NCBI RefSeq assembly: GCF_002751875.1
Contig: NZ_NMZM01000005.1
Location: 248,001 to 312,000 of the forward strand
DNA: 64,000 nt
Direction of reading: 5' to 3'
Origin: Oceaniglobus indicus
GTDB lineage: Bacteria; Pseudomonadota; Alphaproteobacteria; Rhodobacterales; Rhodobacteraceae
A program made the position numbers and the translations under genes. How positions within the stretch are numbered: position 1 is the first letter of the stretch; every line of letters starts with the position of its first letter. The notes beneath the pieces were generated by a model. It saw nothing but the letters and a program-made list of their open reading frames with translations, was not told where the DNA came from and did no database searches. Shown here piece by piece: positions 53,672-63,181 of the stretch.

Positions 53672-55564
53672 TCAGGATGCGGGATAGCCGATCTCGGCCA
53701 GGGTCGCGCGGATTTCGTCGAGGATGGCAGGATCGTCGATCGTCGCGGGCGGTTTGAAATCGTGACCGTCGGCGATCTTTGCCATGGTCGCGCGCAGGAT
53801 CTTGCCCGATCGCGTCTTCGGCAGACGGTCGACTACCCGGACCAGATGGAACGCGGCAACGGGGCCGATCCGGTTGCGCACCAGATCGATGCATTCCTTT
53901 TCGATTTGCGCGACGGGCTTGTCCACGCCCTTGGACAGGCAGACGAACCCCATGGGCACCTGTCCCTTCACCGGATCCGCCACGCCGATGACGGCACATT
54001 CCGCGACGTCCGGGTGCGCCGCCAGAACCTCCTCCATCGCGCCGGTGGACAGGCGGTGTCCTGCGACGTTGATCACGTCATCGGTGCGGGCCATGACGAA
54101 AAGGTATCCGTCTTCGTCGATATAGCCGGCATCGCCGGTTTCGTAATATCCGGGGAAATGGGCGAGATAGCTTTTGTGATACCGTTCTTCTGCGTTCCAC
54201 AGGGTCGACAATGTGCCGGGGGGCAGCGGCAGGCGAATCGCGATGGCGCCCAGCGTGCCGGGGGGCACGGGCGCACCGCCTTCGTCCAGCACCCGCACGT
54301 CATAGCCCGGCATCGCGACCGTCGGCGATCCGGTCTTCAACGCCAGCGGCTCGATCCCCATGGGGTTGCCGACGATGGTGTATCCGGTTTCGGTCTGCCA
54401 CCAATGGTCGATGACCGGCACGTTCAATTGCGCGCGCGCCCATTCCACCGTGTCCGGATCGGCCCGTTCACCGGCCAGATACAGCGCACGCAGGCCCGAT
54501 AGATCGTATTTGCGCAGGAATTCGCCATTCGGATCCTCGCGCCGGATGGCCCGGAACGCGGTGGGGGCGGTGAAGAACACGCGCACGTCATGGTCCTGGA
54601 TCACCCGCCAGAAGGTGCCGGCGTCGGGGGTGCCGATGGGCTTGCCTTCGAACACCACCGTGGTGTTGCCGTGGATCAGCGGCGCATAGCAGATATAGCT
54701 GTGCCCGACGACCCAGCCGACATCGGACGCGGCCCAGAACACCTCGCCCGGGTTGACGTTATAGACGTTCTTCATGGTCCAGTTCAGCGCCACCAGGTGC
54801 CCGGCGGTGGGGCGCACGACACCCTTGGGCGCGCCCGTCGTGCCCGAGGTATAGAGGATATAGGCCGGGTGCGTGCCTTCGACGGGAACGCAATCGGCGG
54901 GGGTGACGCCGTCCTGCGCCGCGTGCCAGTCGACATCGCGCCCTTCGATCAGATCAGCGCGCAGCGTGTCGCGTTGCAGGATGATGCAGAAATCGGGCTT
55001 GTGGGTCGCCTGCTCGATGGCCGCGTCCAGCAGGGGTTTATAGGCCACGGTGCGCGATGGCTCGATCCCGCAGGATCCGGCGATCACGGCCTTGGGGGTC
55101 GCGTCGTCGATCCGCTTGGCCAGTTCGTTGGCCGCGAATCCGCCGAAGACGACAGAATGGATTGCACCGATCCGGGTGCAGGCCAGCATTGCCACCAGCG
55201 CCTGGGGCACCATGGGCATGTAGATGATGACGCGGTCGCCCTTGGTCACGCCCTTTGCCAACAGCGCCCCGGCCAGCCGCGCGCATTGGTCCTGCAATTC
55301 GGCGAAGGTGGTGCGCGACACCGTGCCGGTCACGGGACTGTCGTGGATGATCGCCACCCGGTCGCCATGTCCGGCCAGAACGTGCCGGTCGACCGCGTTG
55401 AAACAGGTGTTTACCATCGCGTCGGGATACCAGCCATAGAACGGCGGGCGGCTGTCGTCCAGCGCACGGGTCGGCGCCCGATCCCAATCGATGGCCCGGG
55501 CCTGTTCCATCCAGAACGCTTCGGGATCATCCTGCCAGCTTTTGTAGATATCCGAGTATTTCAT
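53672..55564 (-). CDS. prpE: propionyl-CoA synthetase (acetyl-CoA synthetase family)
   Basis: Activates propionate to propionyl-CoA through an adenylate. The 630-residue protein begins MKYSDIYKSWQDDPEAFWMEQ as in PrpE. Core motifs: YTSGTTGAPKGVVRPTAGH, WAASDVGWVVGHSYICYAPL, DHWWQTETGYTI and YYETGDAGYIDEDGY, with the acetylatable Lys in RSGKILRATM. The frame upstream of 55564 lacks homology. Acetate can be a secondary substrate. No methylcitrate or propionyl-CoA carboxylase genes are adjacent. Confidence 0.93.
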   Translation of the reverse strand: MKYSDIYKSWQDDPEAFWMEQARAIDWDRAPTRALDDSRPPFYGWYPDAMVNTCFNAVDRHVLAGHGDRVAIIHDSPVTGTVSRTTFAELQDQCARLAGALLAKGVTKGDRVIIYMPMVPQALVAMLACTRIGAIHSVVFGGFAANELAKRIDDATPKAVIAGSCGIEPSRTVAYKPLLDAAIEQATHKPDFCIILQRDTLRADLIEGRDVDWHAAQDGVTPADCVPVEGTHPAYILYTSGTTGAPKGVVRPTAGHLVALNWTMKNVYNVNPGEVFWAASDVGWVVGHSYICYAPLIHGNTTVVFEGKPIGTPDAGTFWRVIQDHDVRVFFTAPTAFRAIRREDPNGEFLRKYDLSGLRALYLAGERADPDTVEWARAQLNVPVIDHWWQTETGYTIVGNPMGIEPLALKTGSPTVAMPGYDVRVLDEGGAPVPPGTLGAIAIRLPLPPGTLSTLWNAEERYHKSYLAHFPGYYETGDAGYIDEDGYLFVMARTDDVINVAGHRLSTGAMEEVLAAHPDVAECAVIGVADPVKGQVPMGFVCLSKGVDKPVAQIEKECIDLVRNRIGPVAAFHLVRVVDRLPKTRSGKILRATMAKIADGHDFKPPATIDDPAILDEIRATLAEIGYPAS

Positions 55565-55731
55565 GCGCGCCTCCCCCACGAGATGATCAAGTCTAGGGAG
55601 TGTGGGCGCCTTCGGGCAATGGGCGATTTGCGACATCCCGGTCGAAAACGGACAGGCGCGTGACGCACGGGGTTGCTAGGCTGATCCCAGGCACCGGCAC
55701 AGGGCCGGTCCGTCAGCAAGGTCACGTTGCC

Positions 55732-55854
55732 ATGGGCGACAAGAATCCGAAGAAGAAGATGAAACAACCCTCGAAACCGGATGCGCGCATGACCGCCCCG
55801 GTCGAAGCCGCGCCGAAAGTGGTCGAGGCGAAGAAAAAGGCACCGCGCAAGTAA
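55732..55854 (+). CDS. small lysine-rich protein
   Basis: A 40-residue, very basic peptide: MGDKNPKKKMKQPSKPDARM, then Val/Ala/Pro/Lys tail ending KKKAPRK. It resembles short Lys-rich proteins that are annotated as hypothetical in many alphaproteobacteria. No clear ribosome-binding site is seen, so the call rests on composition, the codon pattern and the terminator right after it. Confidence 0.55.
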   Translation: MGDKNPKKKMKQPSKPDARMTAPVEAAPKVVEAKKKAPRK

Positions 55855-55874
55855 CGGAGTATCACAGCGCGCGA

Positions 55875-55911
55875 ACGGCCGGGCGCCTCGATGGCGGTGC
55901 CCGGCCGTTTT
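55875..55911 (+). terminator. terminator after the lysine-rich protein gene
   Basis: A 10-bp stem (ACGGCCGGGC / GCCCGGCCGT), 14-nt loop, followed by TTTT. It lies 21 bp after the stop of the small gene and faces the end of maeB, which converges on it. Confidence 0.85.
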
Positions 55912-55923
55912 GCCTGTCGGGGT

Positions 55924-58215
55924 TCAGCCGTAATGCGCGACCGGCGTGCCGGCCAGCGCCGAGATGTTCAGCAGCCCGCGCGCGGTGATCGACGGCGTCA
56001 CGATATGGGCGCGATTGCCCATGCCCATCAGGATCGGTCCCACCTCGAGGCCGCCGCCCTTCATCTTCAGGATGTTGCGCACGCCCGAGGCCGCATCGGC
56101 GTTGGCGAAGATCAGCACGTTCGCCGCGCCATGCATCCGGCTGGACGGGAAGATCCGGTTGCGCAACTCGCCATCCAGGGCGGCATCGGCGTGCATTTCG
56201 CCTTCGTATTCGAAATCGCGCGGCTGGCTGTCGAGTATGGCCAGCGCATCGCGCATCCGGCGGCCGGAATCGGAATCGAGGTTGCCGAACTGCGAATGCG
56301 AACACAGCGCGATCTTCGGCACCACCCCGAAGCGGCGCACATGGCGCGCGGCACCGATCACGGTTTCGGCGATCTGCGCGCCCGAGGGGGTGGCGTGGAT
56401 ATGCGTGTCGGCCACGAACAACGGACCGTCTTCCAGAATCATCAGCGACAGCGCGGCAACTGCGTGCAACCCGCCCTGCACCGGGCCCGTGCCCAGGATC
56501 TGCTGAACATACTTGAGGTGCCACAGATACTGGCCAAAGGTGCCGCAGATCATGCTGTCTGCTTCCTGAAGGTGCACCATCACCGCGCCGATGGCGGTGG
56601 TATTGGTGCGCATGATCGACTTGGCCAGATCGGGCGTGACGCCCTTGCGTTGCAGGATCTCGTGGTAGGTCGTCCAGTATTCGCGATACCGCGAATCGCT
56701 TTCGGGGTTCACGATCTCGAAGTCGCGGCCGGGACGGATCGAAAGCCCCGCCCGTTCACAGCGCGCCTCGATCACGTCGGGGCGGCCGATCAGGATCGGC
56801 TTGTCGATGGTTTCTTCCATGATCGCGTTGGCGGCGCGCAGCACGCGCTCGTCCTCGCCTTCGCTGAACACCAGACGGCGTTCCGAGGTCGAGGCGGCCT
56901 CGAACACGGGGCGCATGATCATGGCGGACTTGAACACCGAACCGTCCAGCTTGGCCTTGTAGGCGGCAAGGTCGTCCAGTGGGCGGGTCGCCACGCCGGT
57001 TTCCATCGCGGCGCGCGCCACAGCGGTCGCCACCACACCCATCAAGCGCGGATCGAACGGTTTCGGGATCAGGTAATCGGGGCCGAAGGTCATCTGTTCG
57101 CCCTGATAGGCGGCCGCCGCCTCGGCGCTGGTGGTCTTGCGGGCCAGTTCGGCGATGCCTTCGACGCAGGCGATCTTCATCTCGTCGTTGATTGCCGTTG
57201 CGCCCACATCCAGCGCGCCGCGGAAGATGAACGGAAAGCACAGCACGTTGTTGACCTGATTGGGATAATCGCTGCGGCCCGTGGCGATCAGGGCGTTGGG
57301 CGCAACCGCGCGTGCGTCGTCGGGGTCGATTTCGGGGTTCGGGTTGGCCAGCGCGAAGATCGCCGGGCTGTCGGCCATCCTGGCGACCATTTCCTTGGTC
57401 AGCACACCGGGGCCGGACAGGCCGAGAAACAGGTCGGCCCCATCGATCACGTCCATCAGCGTGCGCGGCCCGCCCGGCTGGGCGAACGCGGCTTTCTGCT
57501 CGGTCATGTCTTCGACGCGCCCCTCGTGCACGAGGCCGGCCAAATCACACAGCCAGATGTTTTCACGCGGCACACCCAGTTTCACCAGCATGTTCAGACA
57601 GGCGATTCCCGCCGCGCCACCGCCGGTCGAGACGACCTTGATGTCCTCGAACCGCTTCTTCGCCAGCCGCAATGCGTTGGTGGCGGCGGCACTGACGACA
57701 ATCGCCGTGCCGTGCTGGTCGTCGTGGAAGACGGGGATGTTCATCCGTTCACGACAGATCCTTTCGACGATGAAGCAATCGGGCGCCTTGATATCTTCCA
57801 GGTTGATTGCGCCGAACGTCGGTTCCAGCGCGCAGACGATATCGGCCAGCTTCTCGGGGTCGTTTTCGTTCAACTCGATGTCGAAACAATCGATGTTGGC
57901 GAATTTCTTGAACAGGACCGCCTTGCCTTCCATCACCGGCTTGGAGGCCAGTGCGCCGATGTTGCCAAGGCCCAGGACCGCCGTGCCGTTCGACACCACC
58001 GCCACCAGATTGCCGCGCGAGGTGTAATCGCGCGCGGCGTCGGGGCTCGACTGGATCTCAAGGCAGGCTTCCGCGACGCCGGGGGAATAGGCGCGCGACA
58101 GGTCGCGACCGTTCGCCAGTGGTTTGGTCGCCCGCACCTCGAGCTTGCCGGGTTTGGGATATCGGTGATAATCCAAGGCCGCCTGACGAAGGCTGTCTTT
58201 TTTGGCATCGTCCAT
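55924..58215 (-). CDS. maeB: NADP-dependent malic enzyme, MaeB type with phosphotransacetylase-like domain
   Basis: Decarboxylates malate to pyruvate, giving NADPH. The 763-residue protein has an N-terminal malic enzyme part (residues 1-~430): Tyr in LDYHRYPKPGKLEV, ALGLGNIGALASKPVMEGKA, IFHDDQHGTAIVV as PVFHDDQHGTAIV, then NAD-binding STGGGAAGIACL. The C-terminal part (~430-763) is a PTA_PTB-like domain (VFSEGEDERVLRAANAIMEE) that is regulatory in this family. The promoter region contains an ATATGG-N7-CCATAT dyad. Confidence 0.96.
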   Translation of the reverse strand: MDDAKKDSLRQAALDYHRYPKPGKLEVRATKPLANGRDLSRAYSPGVAEACLEIQSSPDAARDYTSRGNLVAVVSNGTAVLGLGNIGALASKPVMEGKAVLFKKFANIDCFDIELNENDPEKLADIVCALEPTFGAINLEDIKAPDCFIVERICRERMNIPVFHDDQHGTAIVVSAAATNALRLAKKRFEDIKVVSTGGGAAGIACLNMLVKLGVPRENIWLCDLAGLVHEGRVEDMTEQKAAFAQPGGPRTLMDVIDGADLFLGLSGPGVLTKEMVARMADSPAIFALANPNPEIDPDDARAVAPNALIATGRSDYPNQVNNVLCFPFIFRGALDVGATAINDEMKIACVEGIAELARKTTSAEAAAAYQGEQMTFGPDYLIPKPFDPRLMGVVATAVARAAMETGVATRPLDDLAAYKAKLDGSVFKSAMIMRPVFEAASTSERRLVFSEGEDERVLRAANAIMEETIDKPILIGRPDVIEARCERAGLSIRPGRDFEIVNPESDSRYREYWTTYHEILQRKGVTPDLAKSIMRTNTTAIGAVMVHLQEADSMICGTFGQYLWHLKYVQQILGTGPVQGGLHAVAALSLMILEDGPLFVADTHIHATPSGAQIAETVIGAARHVRRFGVVPKIALCSHSQFGNLDSDSGRRMRDALAILDSQPRDFEYEGEMHADAALDGELRNRIFPSSRMHGAANVLIFANADAASGVRNILKMKGGGLEVGPILMGMGNRAHIVTPSITARGLLNISALAGTPVAHYG

Positions 58216-58233
58216 CTTGGCCCCTCCCGGAAT

Positions 58234-58252
58234 ATATGGCGTCTGTCCATAT
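58234..58252. promoter_or_regulatory. ATATGG-N7-CCATAT dyad just upstream of maeB
   Basis: A perfect 6-bp inverted repeat with a 7-bp spacer lies 18-36 bp upstream of the maeB start codon. It overlaps a TATATT that could be a -10 element, so an operator blocking maeB transcription is possible. No known regulator matches. Confidence 0.4.
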
Positions 58253-58349
58253 CCCGTTCTTCGAGGGCCGTTGTCAAATGATCTGATCCCGTCGCGCGCC
58301 GTGAAACAGTTTCAATCCGAACGCGAAACCGATGCCACGCGGGGGAGGG

Positions 58350-58571
58350 TCAGGCGCCCCGCCCGGTCTTCTGCTGCAAGGCATCGATCCTGATACTGGC
58401 CTCTGCCTTGGTCAGATCGGGATCGAAATCCTCGCCGGCCTCTTCGCTCAGCGTCTTGAGATACGACGCCTGAGCGCCGGTCATCCTTTCGTCGCCCGTG
58501 ACCCAGTCGTCCACCGGCTTTTCCGCGTTTCCGGGTGCGTCGCTCTTTGGGGTGTTGGTCGGATCGTCCAT
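58350..58571 (-). CDS. DUF3072 small protein (paralogue 2)
   Basis: A 73-residue protein with an Asp/Pro-rich N-terminal tail (DDPTNTPKSDAPGNAEKPVDDW) and the DUF3072 core MTGAQASYLKTLSEEAGEDFDPDLTKAEASIRIDALQQKTGRG. Same strand as maeB, 134 bp upstream of it. GAGGAT before the ATG (58571) serves as a ribosome-binding site. Function unknown. Confidence 0.85.
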   Translation of the reverse strand: MDDPTNTPKSDAPGNAEKPVDDWVTGDERMTGAQASYLKTLSEEAGEDFDPDLTKAEASIRIDALQQKTGRGA

Positions 58572-58646
58572 GTCATCCTCCTGTTGCGTTCACCCAATGT
58601 TCCAGCGCACGCATTGGTTCCGCCACGCGGCGAACCCATGCGATCC

Positions 58647-59411
58647 TCAGACGAATTGTTCGCGCAAAAGCCGTTCTTCCAACCCGTGACCCGGATCGAA
58701 CAGCAGACGGTGCCGGACCGAGGTCTTCGAGCGGATTTCCACAACCGCCACGTCACGCACCGATTGACGGCTGTCGGCGTCGGCCATGACCGGCCGCTTG
58801 TCGGGTTCGATCACCTCGATCCGCACGACCGACGCCTTGGGCAACAGCGCACCGCGCCAGCGGCGCGGTCGGAACGCGGCCATCGCCGTCAGGGCCAGAA
58901 CATCGGCGCCGATGGGCAGGATCGGGCCGTGGGCCGAATAGTTGTAGGCGGTCGATCCGGCCGGTGTCGCAACAAGGGCACCGTCGCAGACCAGTTCCTC
59001 CATCCGCTCGCGCCCATCCACCGCAATGCGCAGTTTCGCGGCCTGCGGCCCGGCCCGCAACAACGCGACCTCGTTGATCGCCAGGGCCTCGTGGACGGTG
59101 CCGTCGATGGCGGTGGCGTGCATCACCAGCGGATTGATCACCTCTTCCATGGCTTCGTCCAGCCGGGCGGGAAGGTCGGCTTCGCTGTATTCGTTCATCA
59201 GGAACCCGATCGTGCCCCGGTTCATGCCGTAAACCGGAAGATCCAACGCCATGGTCGCGTGCAGCGTCTGCAACATGAAACCGTCCCCCCCCAGGGCGAC
59301 GATCACATCGGCCTCTTCCAGCGGCACGGTGCCATGCAGGGCACGCAGACGGCGGGCGGCCGTTTCGGCCATGGGGGCGTTGCTGGCCTGAAAGGCAATG
59401 GCGCGGGCCAT
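58647..59411 (-). CDS. nadK: NAD kinase
   Basis: Phosphorylates NAD to NADP. The 254-residue protein has GGDG at 41-44 (VALGGDGFMLQTL), GMNRGTIGFLMNE, NEVALLR, DGALVATPAGSTAYNYSAHGPILP. The start at 59411 matches the family N-terminus; the 17 residues of longer frame have none. It neighbours the GNAT gene upstream, on the same strand with a 63-bp gap. Confidence 0.95.
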   Translation of the reverse strand: MARAIAFQASNAPMAETAARRLRALHGTVPLEEADVIVALGGDGFMLQTLHATMALDLPVYGMNRGTIGFLMNEYSEADLPARLDEAMEEVINPLVMHATAIDGTVHEALAINEVALLRAGPQAAKLRIAVDGRERMEELVCDGALVATPAGSTAYNYSAHGPILPIGADVLALTAMAAFRPRRWRGALLPKASVVRIEVIEPDKRPVMADADSRQSVRDVAVVEIRSKTSVRHRLLFDPGHGLEERLLREQFV

Positions 59412-59474
59412 GACATTCTCCGATGAGGTCGCCAAGGATTGACGTGCAGGGCGCGAAAACACAAGGGCCGCGCG

Positions 59475-59987
59475 TCAGATGTCAGGGCGCAAGGACATGA
59501 TATGATTGGGATAGGATTGATCGGCGATGCTGAAATGCGTTTCGCCGACGATTTCGAAACCCTGCCCGGCATAGAACCCCACGGCGGCCGTGTTCTCGGC
59601 GTTCACGGCCAACCAGGGGCGCGGCGCGCCGGCGGCGACACAGCATCTTTGCGCGTGGGCCAGAAGACCGGCGCCGATGCCGCGCCCCTGGTGGCGCGGC
59701 TGGACGTAAAGCGTCGTGATCTCGACCGGCGAACAGCCCGGCACCGGCGCCGCGCGCCCGTGGGTCAGACGCAGGACGCCGTCGATCCCTTCGACGTTGT
59801 CCGACACCGTGACGCATTCGGTCGGGTCGTTCAGGATCGCGCGTGTGCGCGCAGTGGTGAAGGTGTCCAGCGCGTAATCGGCGAAGAACCCGTTGATGCC
59901 GCGCCGGATATAGGTGGACAGCCACACCTCGAGCGACAGCGCGGCGATGCTGGAGGCGTCTTCGTACGTGGCAGCGCGCAGGGCCAT
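59475..59987 (-). CDS. GNAT family N-acetyltransferase
   Basis: A 170-residue acetyltransferase. The acetyl-CoA loop is QPRHQGRGIGAGLLAHAQ (R/Q-x-x-G-x-G/A), followed by WLAVNAENTAAVGFYAGQGFEIVGE, the usual GNAT C-terminal strands. Substrate unknown. The start at 59987 has GAGGAG upstream; the longer frame is the antisense of glyA. Divergent from glyA across 168 bp. Confidence 0.88.
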   Translation of the reverse strand: MALRAATYEDASSIAALSLEVWLSTYIRRGINGFFADYALDTFTTARTRAILNDPTECVTVSDNVEGIDGVLRLTHGRAAPVPGCSPVEITTLYVQPRHQGRGIGAGLLAHAQRCCVAAGAPRPWLAVNAENTAAVGFYAGQGFEIVGETHFSIADQSYPNHIMSLRPDI

Positions 59988-60155
59988 GGCCGTCTCCTCG
60001 GGGGTTGGGTGCGGATACCCGCAACCGCGAAGGTTGCCAAGCGCCGGGCCGGGCACGCCGCGCGAAGGATGCGGGGTGCGCCGCTTTGTGGGCTTTTTCC
60101 GATCCCGCGCATGGGCTAGACACCGCGCAACTTCCCTTCCGTCAGGAGATGCGCG

Positions 60156-61451
60156 ATGAACGCCCCCCACAAGAATACCGGCTTTTTCACCCGGTCGCTG
60201 GCCGATGCCGACCCCGAGATCTTCGAGGCCGTCGGCAAGGAACTGCACCGCCAACAGACCGAGATCGAGCTGATCGCGTCGGAGAACATCGTCTCGCGCG
60301 CCGTGATGGAGGCGCAAGGCACGGTTCTGACCAACAAATACGCCGAAGGGTATCCCGGACGGCGGTATTACGGCGGCTGTGAATACGTCGACATCGCCGA
60401 AAACCTGGCCATCGCGCGCGCCTGCGAATTGTTCGGCTGCGGTTTCGCCAACGTCCAGCCGAATTCGGGATCGCAGGCCAACCAGGGCGTGTTCACCGCA
60501 CTGCTGACCCCCGGCGACACGATCCTGGGCATGTCATTGGACGCGGGCGGTCACCTGACCCACGGCGCGAAGCCCAACCAGTCGGGCAAATGGTTCAACG
60601 CGGTGCAATACGGCGTGCGGCGCGATACGCTGGAACTGGATTACGACCAGGTCGAGGCGCTGGCGAAGGAACACAAGCCGAAGATGATCATCGCCGGCGG
60701 CTCGGCCATCCCGCGTCAGGTCGATTTCGCGCGGATGCGGGCGATCGCCGACATGGTGGGCGCCTACCTGCACGTCGACATGGCGCACTTCGCGGGTCTT
60801 GTGGCGGCGGGCGAACACCCCTCGCCCTTCCCCCACGCCCATGTCGCCACGACAACGACCCACAAGACCCTGCGCGGCCCGCGTGGCGGCATGATCCTGA
60901 CCAACGACGAGGCGCTGGCGAAGAAGTTCAACTCGGCCATCTTCCCCGGCATTCAGGGCGGACCGCTGATGCATGTCATCGCGGCCAAGGCCGTGGCCTT
61001 CGGCGAGGCGCTGGAACCCGGCTTCAAGCTTTATCAGCAACAGGTCATCGCCAACGCGAAATCACTGGCCGCGCGCCTGATCGAGGGCGGTCTGGACATC
61101 GTCACCGGCGGCACTGACACCCATGTCGTGCTGGTGGACCTGCGCCCCAAGGGGGTGAAGGGCAACGCCACCGAAAAGGCCCTGGGCCGCGCCAACATCA
61201 CCTGCAACAAGAACGGCATCCCCTTCGACGATGAAAAACCGACGGTGACATCCGGTGTCCGGCTGGGTTCGCCCGCAGGCACGACGCGCGGTTTCGGAAC
61301 CGCCGAATTCAGCCAGATCGCGGATTGGATCGTCGAAGTCGTCGACGGACTTGCCGCCAATGGCGAAGAGGGCAACGCCGAGACCGAAGCGCGCGTGAAA
61401 GCCGAGGTCGAAGACCTCTGCGCCCGGTTCCCGATCTATCCGACTGCATGA
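60156..61451 (+). CDS. glyA: serine hydroxymethyltransferase
   Basis: PLP enzyme exchanging serine and glycine with tetrahydrofolate, the main source of one-carbon units. 431 residues. Signature: [41 protein letters not shown], and the PLP Lys237 in [14 protein letters not shown]. The start has AGGAG upstream. The 168-bp upstream region shows no recognisable riboswitch. Confidence 0.97.
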   Translation: MNAPHKNTGFFTRSLADADPEIFEAVGKELHRQQTEIELIASENIVSRAVMEAQGTVLTNKYAEGYPGRRYYGGCEYVDIAENLAIARACELFGCGFANVQPNSGSQANQGVFTALLTPGDTILGMSLDAGGHLTHGAKPNQSGKWFNAVQYGVRRDTLELDYDQVEALAKEHKPKMIIAGGSAIPRQVDFARMRAIADMVGAYLHVDMAHFAGLVAAGEHPSPFPHAHVATTTTHKTLRGPRGGMILTNDEALAKKFNSAIFPGIQGGPLMHVIAAKAVAFGEALEPGFKLYQQQVIANAKSLAARLIEGGLDIVTGGTDTHVVLVDLRPKGVKGNATEKALGRANITCNKNGIPFDDEKPTVTSGVRLGSPAGTTRGFGTAEFSQIADWIVEVVDGLAANGEEGNAETEARVKAEVEDLCARFPIYPTA

Positions 61452-61462
61452 CTCGACCGAAC

Positions 61463-61500
61463 GCGGAAGGGGCGGCGCGCATCAAGGCCGCCCCTTCCGC
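61463..61500 (+). terminator. hairpin downstream of glyA
   Basis: A perfect 14-bp stem (GCGGAAGGGGCGGC / GCCGCCCCTTCCGC) with a 10-nt loop, starting 11 bp after the glyA stop. No T-run follows (GAAAGG), so termination may be partial or rho-assisted. Confidence 0.7.
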
Positions 61501-61861
61501 GAAAGGTTGAAGACCGTGCACGGGAATGGCACGACCCCGGGCCGGAGCATAAAATGTCCAACGCTGTTTGAAAGCCGGGATTGAGGACGAAAAGTTGGAG
61601 GGGCCTGCGGTTGGCACGCCATCCGCGTCCCTTTTATCGAACGGCATTCCTTAGGGGTTTTCCCGCGAGGTTTCGTTCTCTTTTCGTAACCGTCCTACGT
61701 TTCTAGCGGCGAGACAATTCCACCGAATGACCAAGCGCCGTGTCACCGCACGGCGTTGGGCCGTCTTGCCGTCCTCATCCGAAAGTAACTGCAATGGCAT
61801 CAGCGGGCGACCGTCCGGTCACGGCATCTGGCGCAACTATCCATCGCGCCCCGGCCCTTGA
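61501..61861. other. 361-bp intergenic region after glyA
   Basis: No supported coding frame. It is less G/C-rich than its surroundings in the middle (61660-61710, TTTCGTTCTCTTTTCG). TGGCAC-N4-CCGC at 61612-61625 only roughly resembles a sigma54 site. A short noncoding RNA cannot be excluded, but no stable structure is evident. Confidence 0.4.
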
Positions 61862-62224
61862 TCACAGGAACCCCCGCCAGACCAGAACCGCAATCACCAG
61901 CGCGCCAACGACCAACACGTTGAACGCGTTGACTGTCAGCAGCCCCAACGCCATGCGCACGACGCGTTCCGAGCCGTCGATTTTCTCGAGGAACCGCTTG
62001 CAGTCTCGATAGGCACGATCGTGATCGCCACCGGCAAGCCGTTTGGCCAGTTTCGGATGATCGGACAGCCGCGCGGCCTCGGCCACGGTTTCGGCTTCAC
62101 GGCGGATCCGGCGCGGCAACAGCCGTCCGGCGCGCCGCAGCTTCGCCTCCAGCCCCCGACCGCCCACGCCAAGGCGCGATCCGATCAACGCGGCAAGATC
62201 CTCGGCCTGCTCTTTCGGGGTCAT
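61862..62224 (-). CDS. hypothetical protein with C-terminal membrane helix
   Basis: A 120-residue protein. Residues 1-90 are basic and helical (GGRGLEAKLRRAGRLLPRRIRREAETVAEAARLSDHPKLAKRLAGG); the C-terminal 27 residues form one membrane helix (LLTVNAFNVLVVGALVIAVLVW). That suggests a tail-anchored inner-membrane protein. No family is recognised. The GAAAGGA site before the ATG and codon use support it. Confidence 0.65.
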   Translation of the reverse strand: MTPKEQAEDLAALIGSRLGVGGRGLEAKLRRAGRLLPRRIRREAETVAEAARLSDHPKLAKRLAGGDHDRAYRDCKRFLEKIDGSERVVRMALGLLTVNAFNVLVVGALVIAVLVWRGFL

Positions 62225-62316
62225 CGGATATCCTTTCGGCAGGCGGCATAGCCCGACACCCGGACCCGCTCAAGTCCCGGCTGGTGAAGGTCCGCTGGCG
62301 GCGCTAGAATGGCAAC

Positions 62317-63078
62317 ATGTTGAATACCGTCTTTCATGGTGACCCGAGCGACCTGCCACCGCTGCTGATTGCCCACGGGCTATTCGGGTCGGCACGCAAT
62401 TGGAGCGTGATCGCCAAGCGGCTGTCGGACGCCCGACAGGTGGTTTGCGTGGACATGCGCAACCACGGCGATTCGTTTCACAGCGACACGCACGGGTATG
62501 CCGAAATGGCCGGCGATCTGGCCGAGGTGCTGACCACCCTGCCCCGACCTGCCGACGTCCTGGGGCATTCCATGGGCGGCAAGGCCGCGATGGTTCTGGC
62601 GCTGCGTCATCCCGATGCGGTGCGCCGGCTGATCGTCGCCGACATCGCGCCCGTGGCCTACAGCCATACGCAGATGCACCTGATCGAGGCGATGCGCGCC
62701 CTGCCCGCGGGCGATTTTTCCCGGCGTGGCGAGGCCGACGCCGCCCTGGCGCAATCGGTGGAAGACCCCGGCGTGCGGGCGTTCCTGCTGCAATCGCTGG
62801 ATCTGACCCACGGCCGCTGGCGTCTCAACCTCGACACATTGGCGCGCGAGATGCCCCGGATCCTGGGCTGGCCGTCGGACGTCGAGGGCACATTCGCCAA
62901 CCCGGCCCTGTTCCTCTCGGGCGGAAAAAGCGACTATGTCCTTCCCGAACACCGTCCCGCGATCCGCGGATTGTTCCCCAAGGCCCGCTTTGCACGGCTT
63001 CCCGACGCGGGACACTGGCTGCACGCGGAAAAACCACGGGATTTCGAAGCATCGGTGCGCGCCTTCCTGACCGCATGA
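62317..63078 (+). CDS. alpha/beta hydrolase (YbfF-type esterase)
   Basis: A 253-residue hydrolase with nucleophile Ser85 in GHSMGGKA, oxyanion motif IAHGLFGSARNWS, MRNHGDS and the catalytic His in DAGHWLHAE near residue 235. The pattern fits the YbfF esterase group. Divergent from the preceding gene by 92 bp; the natural substrate is unknown. Confidence 0.9.
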   Translation: MLNTVFHGDPSDLPPLLIAHGLFGSARNWSVIAKRLSDARQVVCVDMRNHGDSFHSDTHGYAEMAGDLAEVLTTLPRPADVLGHSMGGKAAMVLALRHPDAVRRLIVADIAPVAYSHTQMHLIEAMRALPAGDFSRRGEADAALAQSVEDPGVRAFLLQSLDLTHGRWRLNLDTLAREMPRILGWPSDVEGTFANPALFLSGGKSDYVLPEHRPAIRGLFPKARFARLPDAGHWLHAEKPRDFEASVRAFLTA

Positions 63079-63140
63079 CCACCCTGCCGCGCCGCCGCAT
63101 ATTTATTCCCGCCAAAAGACATTTTTCCGCGCCACCCCCC

Positions 63141-63169
63141 TTGCAGCCCCCGGCCCTTTCCCATATCTC
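63141..63169 (+). promoter_or_regulatory. promoter of initiator tRNA
   Basis: TTGCAG (63141-63146), 17 bp, TATCTC (63164-63169), about 12 bp before the mature tRNA 5' end, as usual for a tRNA gene. Confidence 0.55.
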
Positions 63170-63181
63170 AGCCTCACGTGA

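Noticed and set aside
59988-60155. Riboswitch in the glyA leader
   Set aside because: No glycine, SAM/SAH or folate aptamer core could be recognised in the 168 bp.
61612-61625. Possible sigma54 promoter (TGGCAC-N4-CCGC) after glyA
   Set aside because: The -12 element does not match TTGC and no gene follows on that strand within 600 bp.
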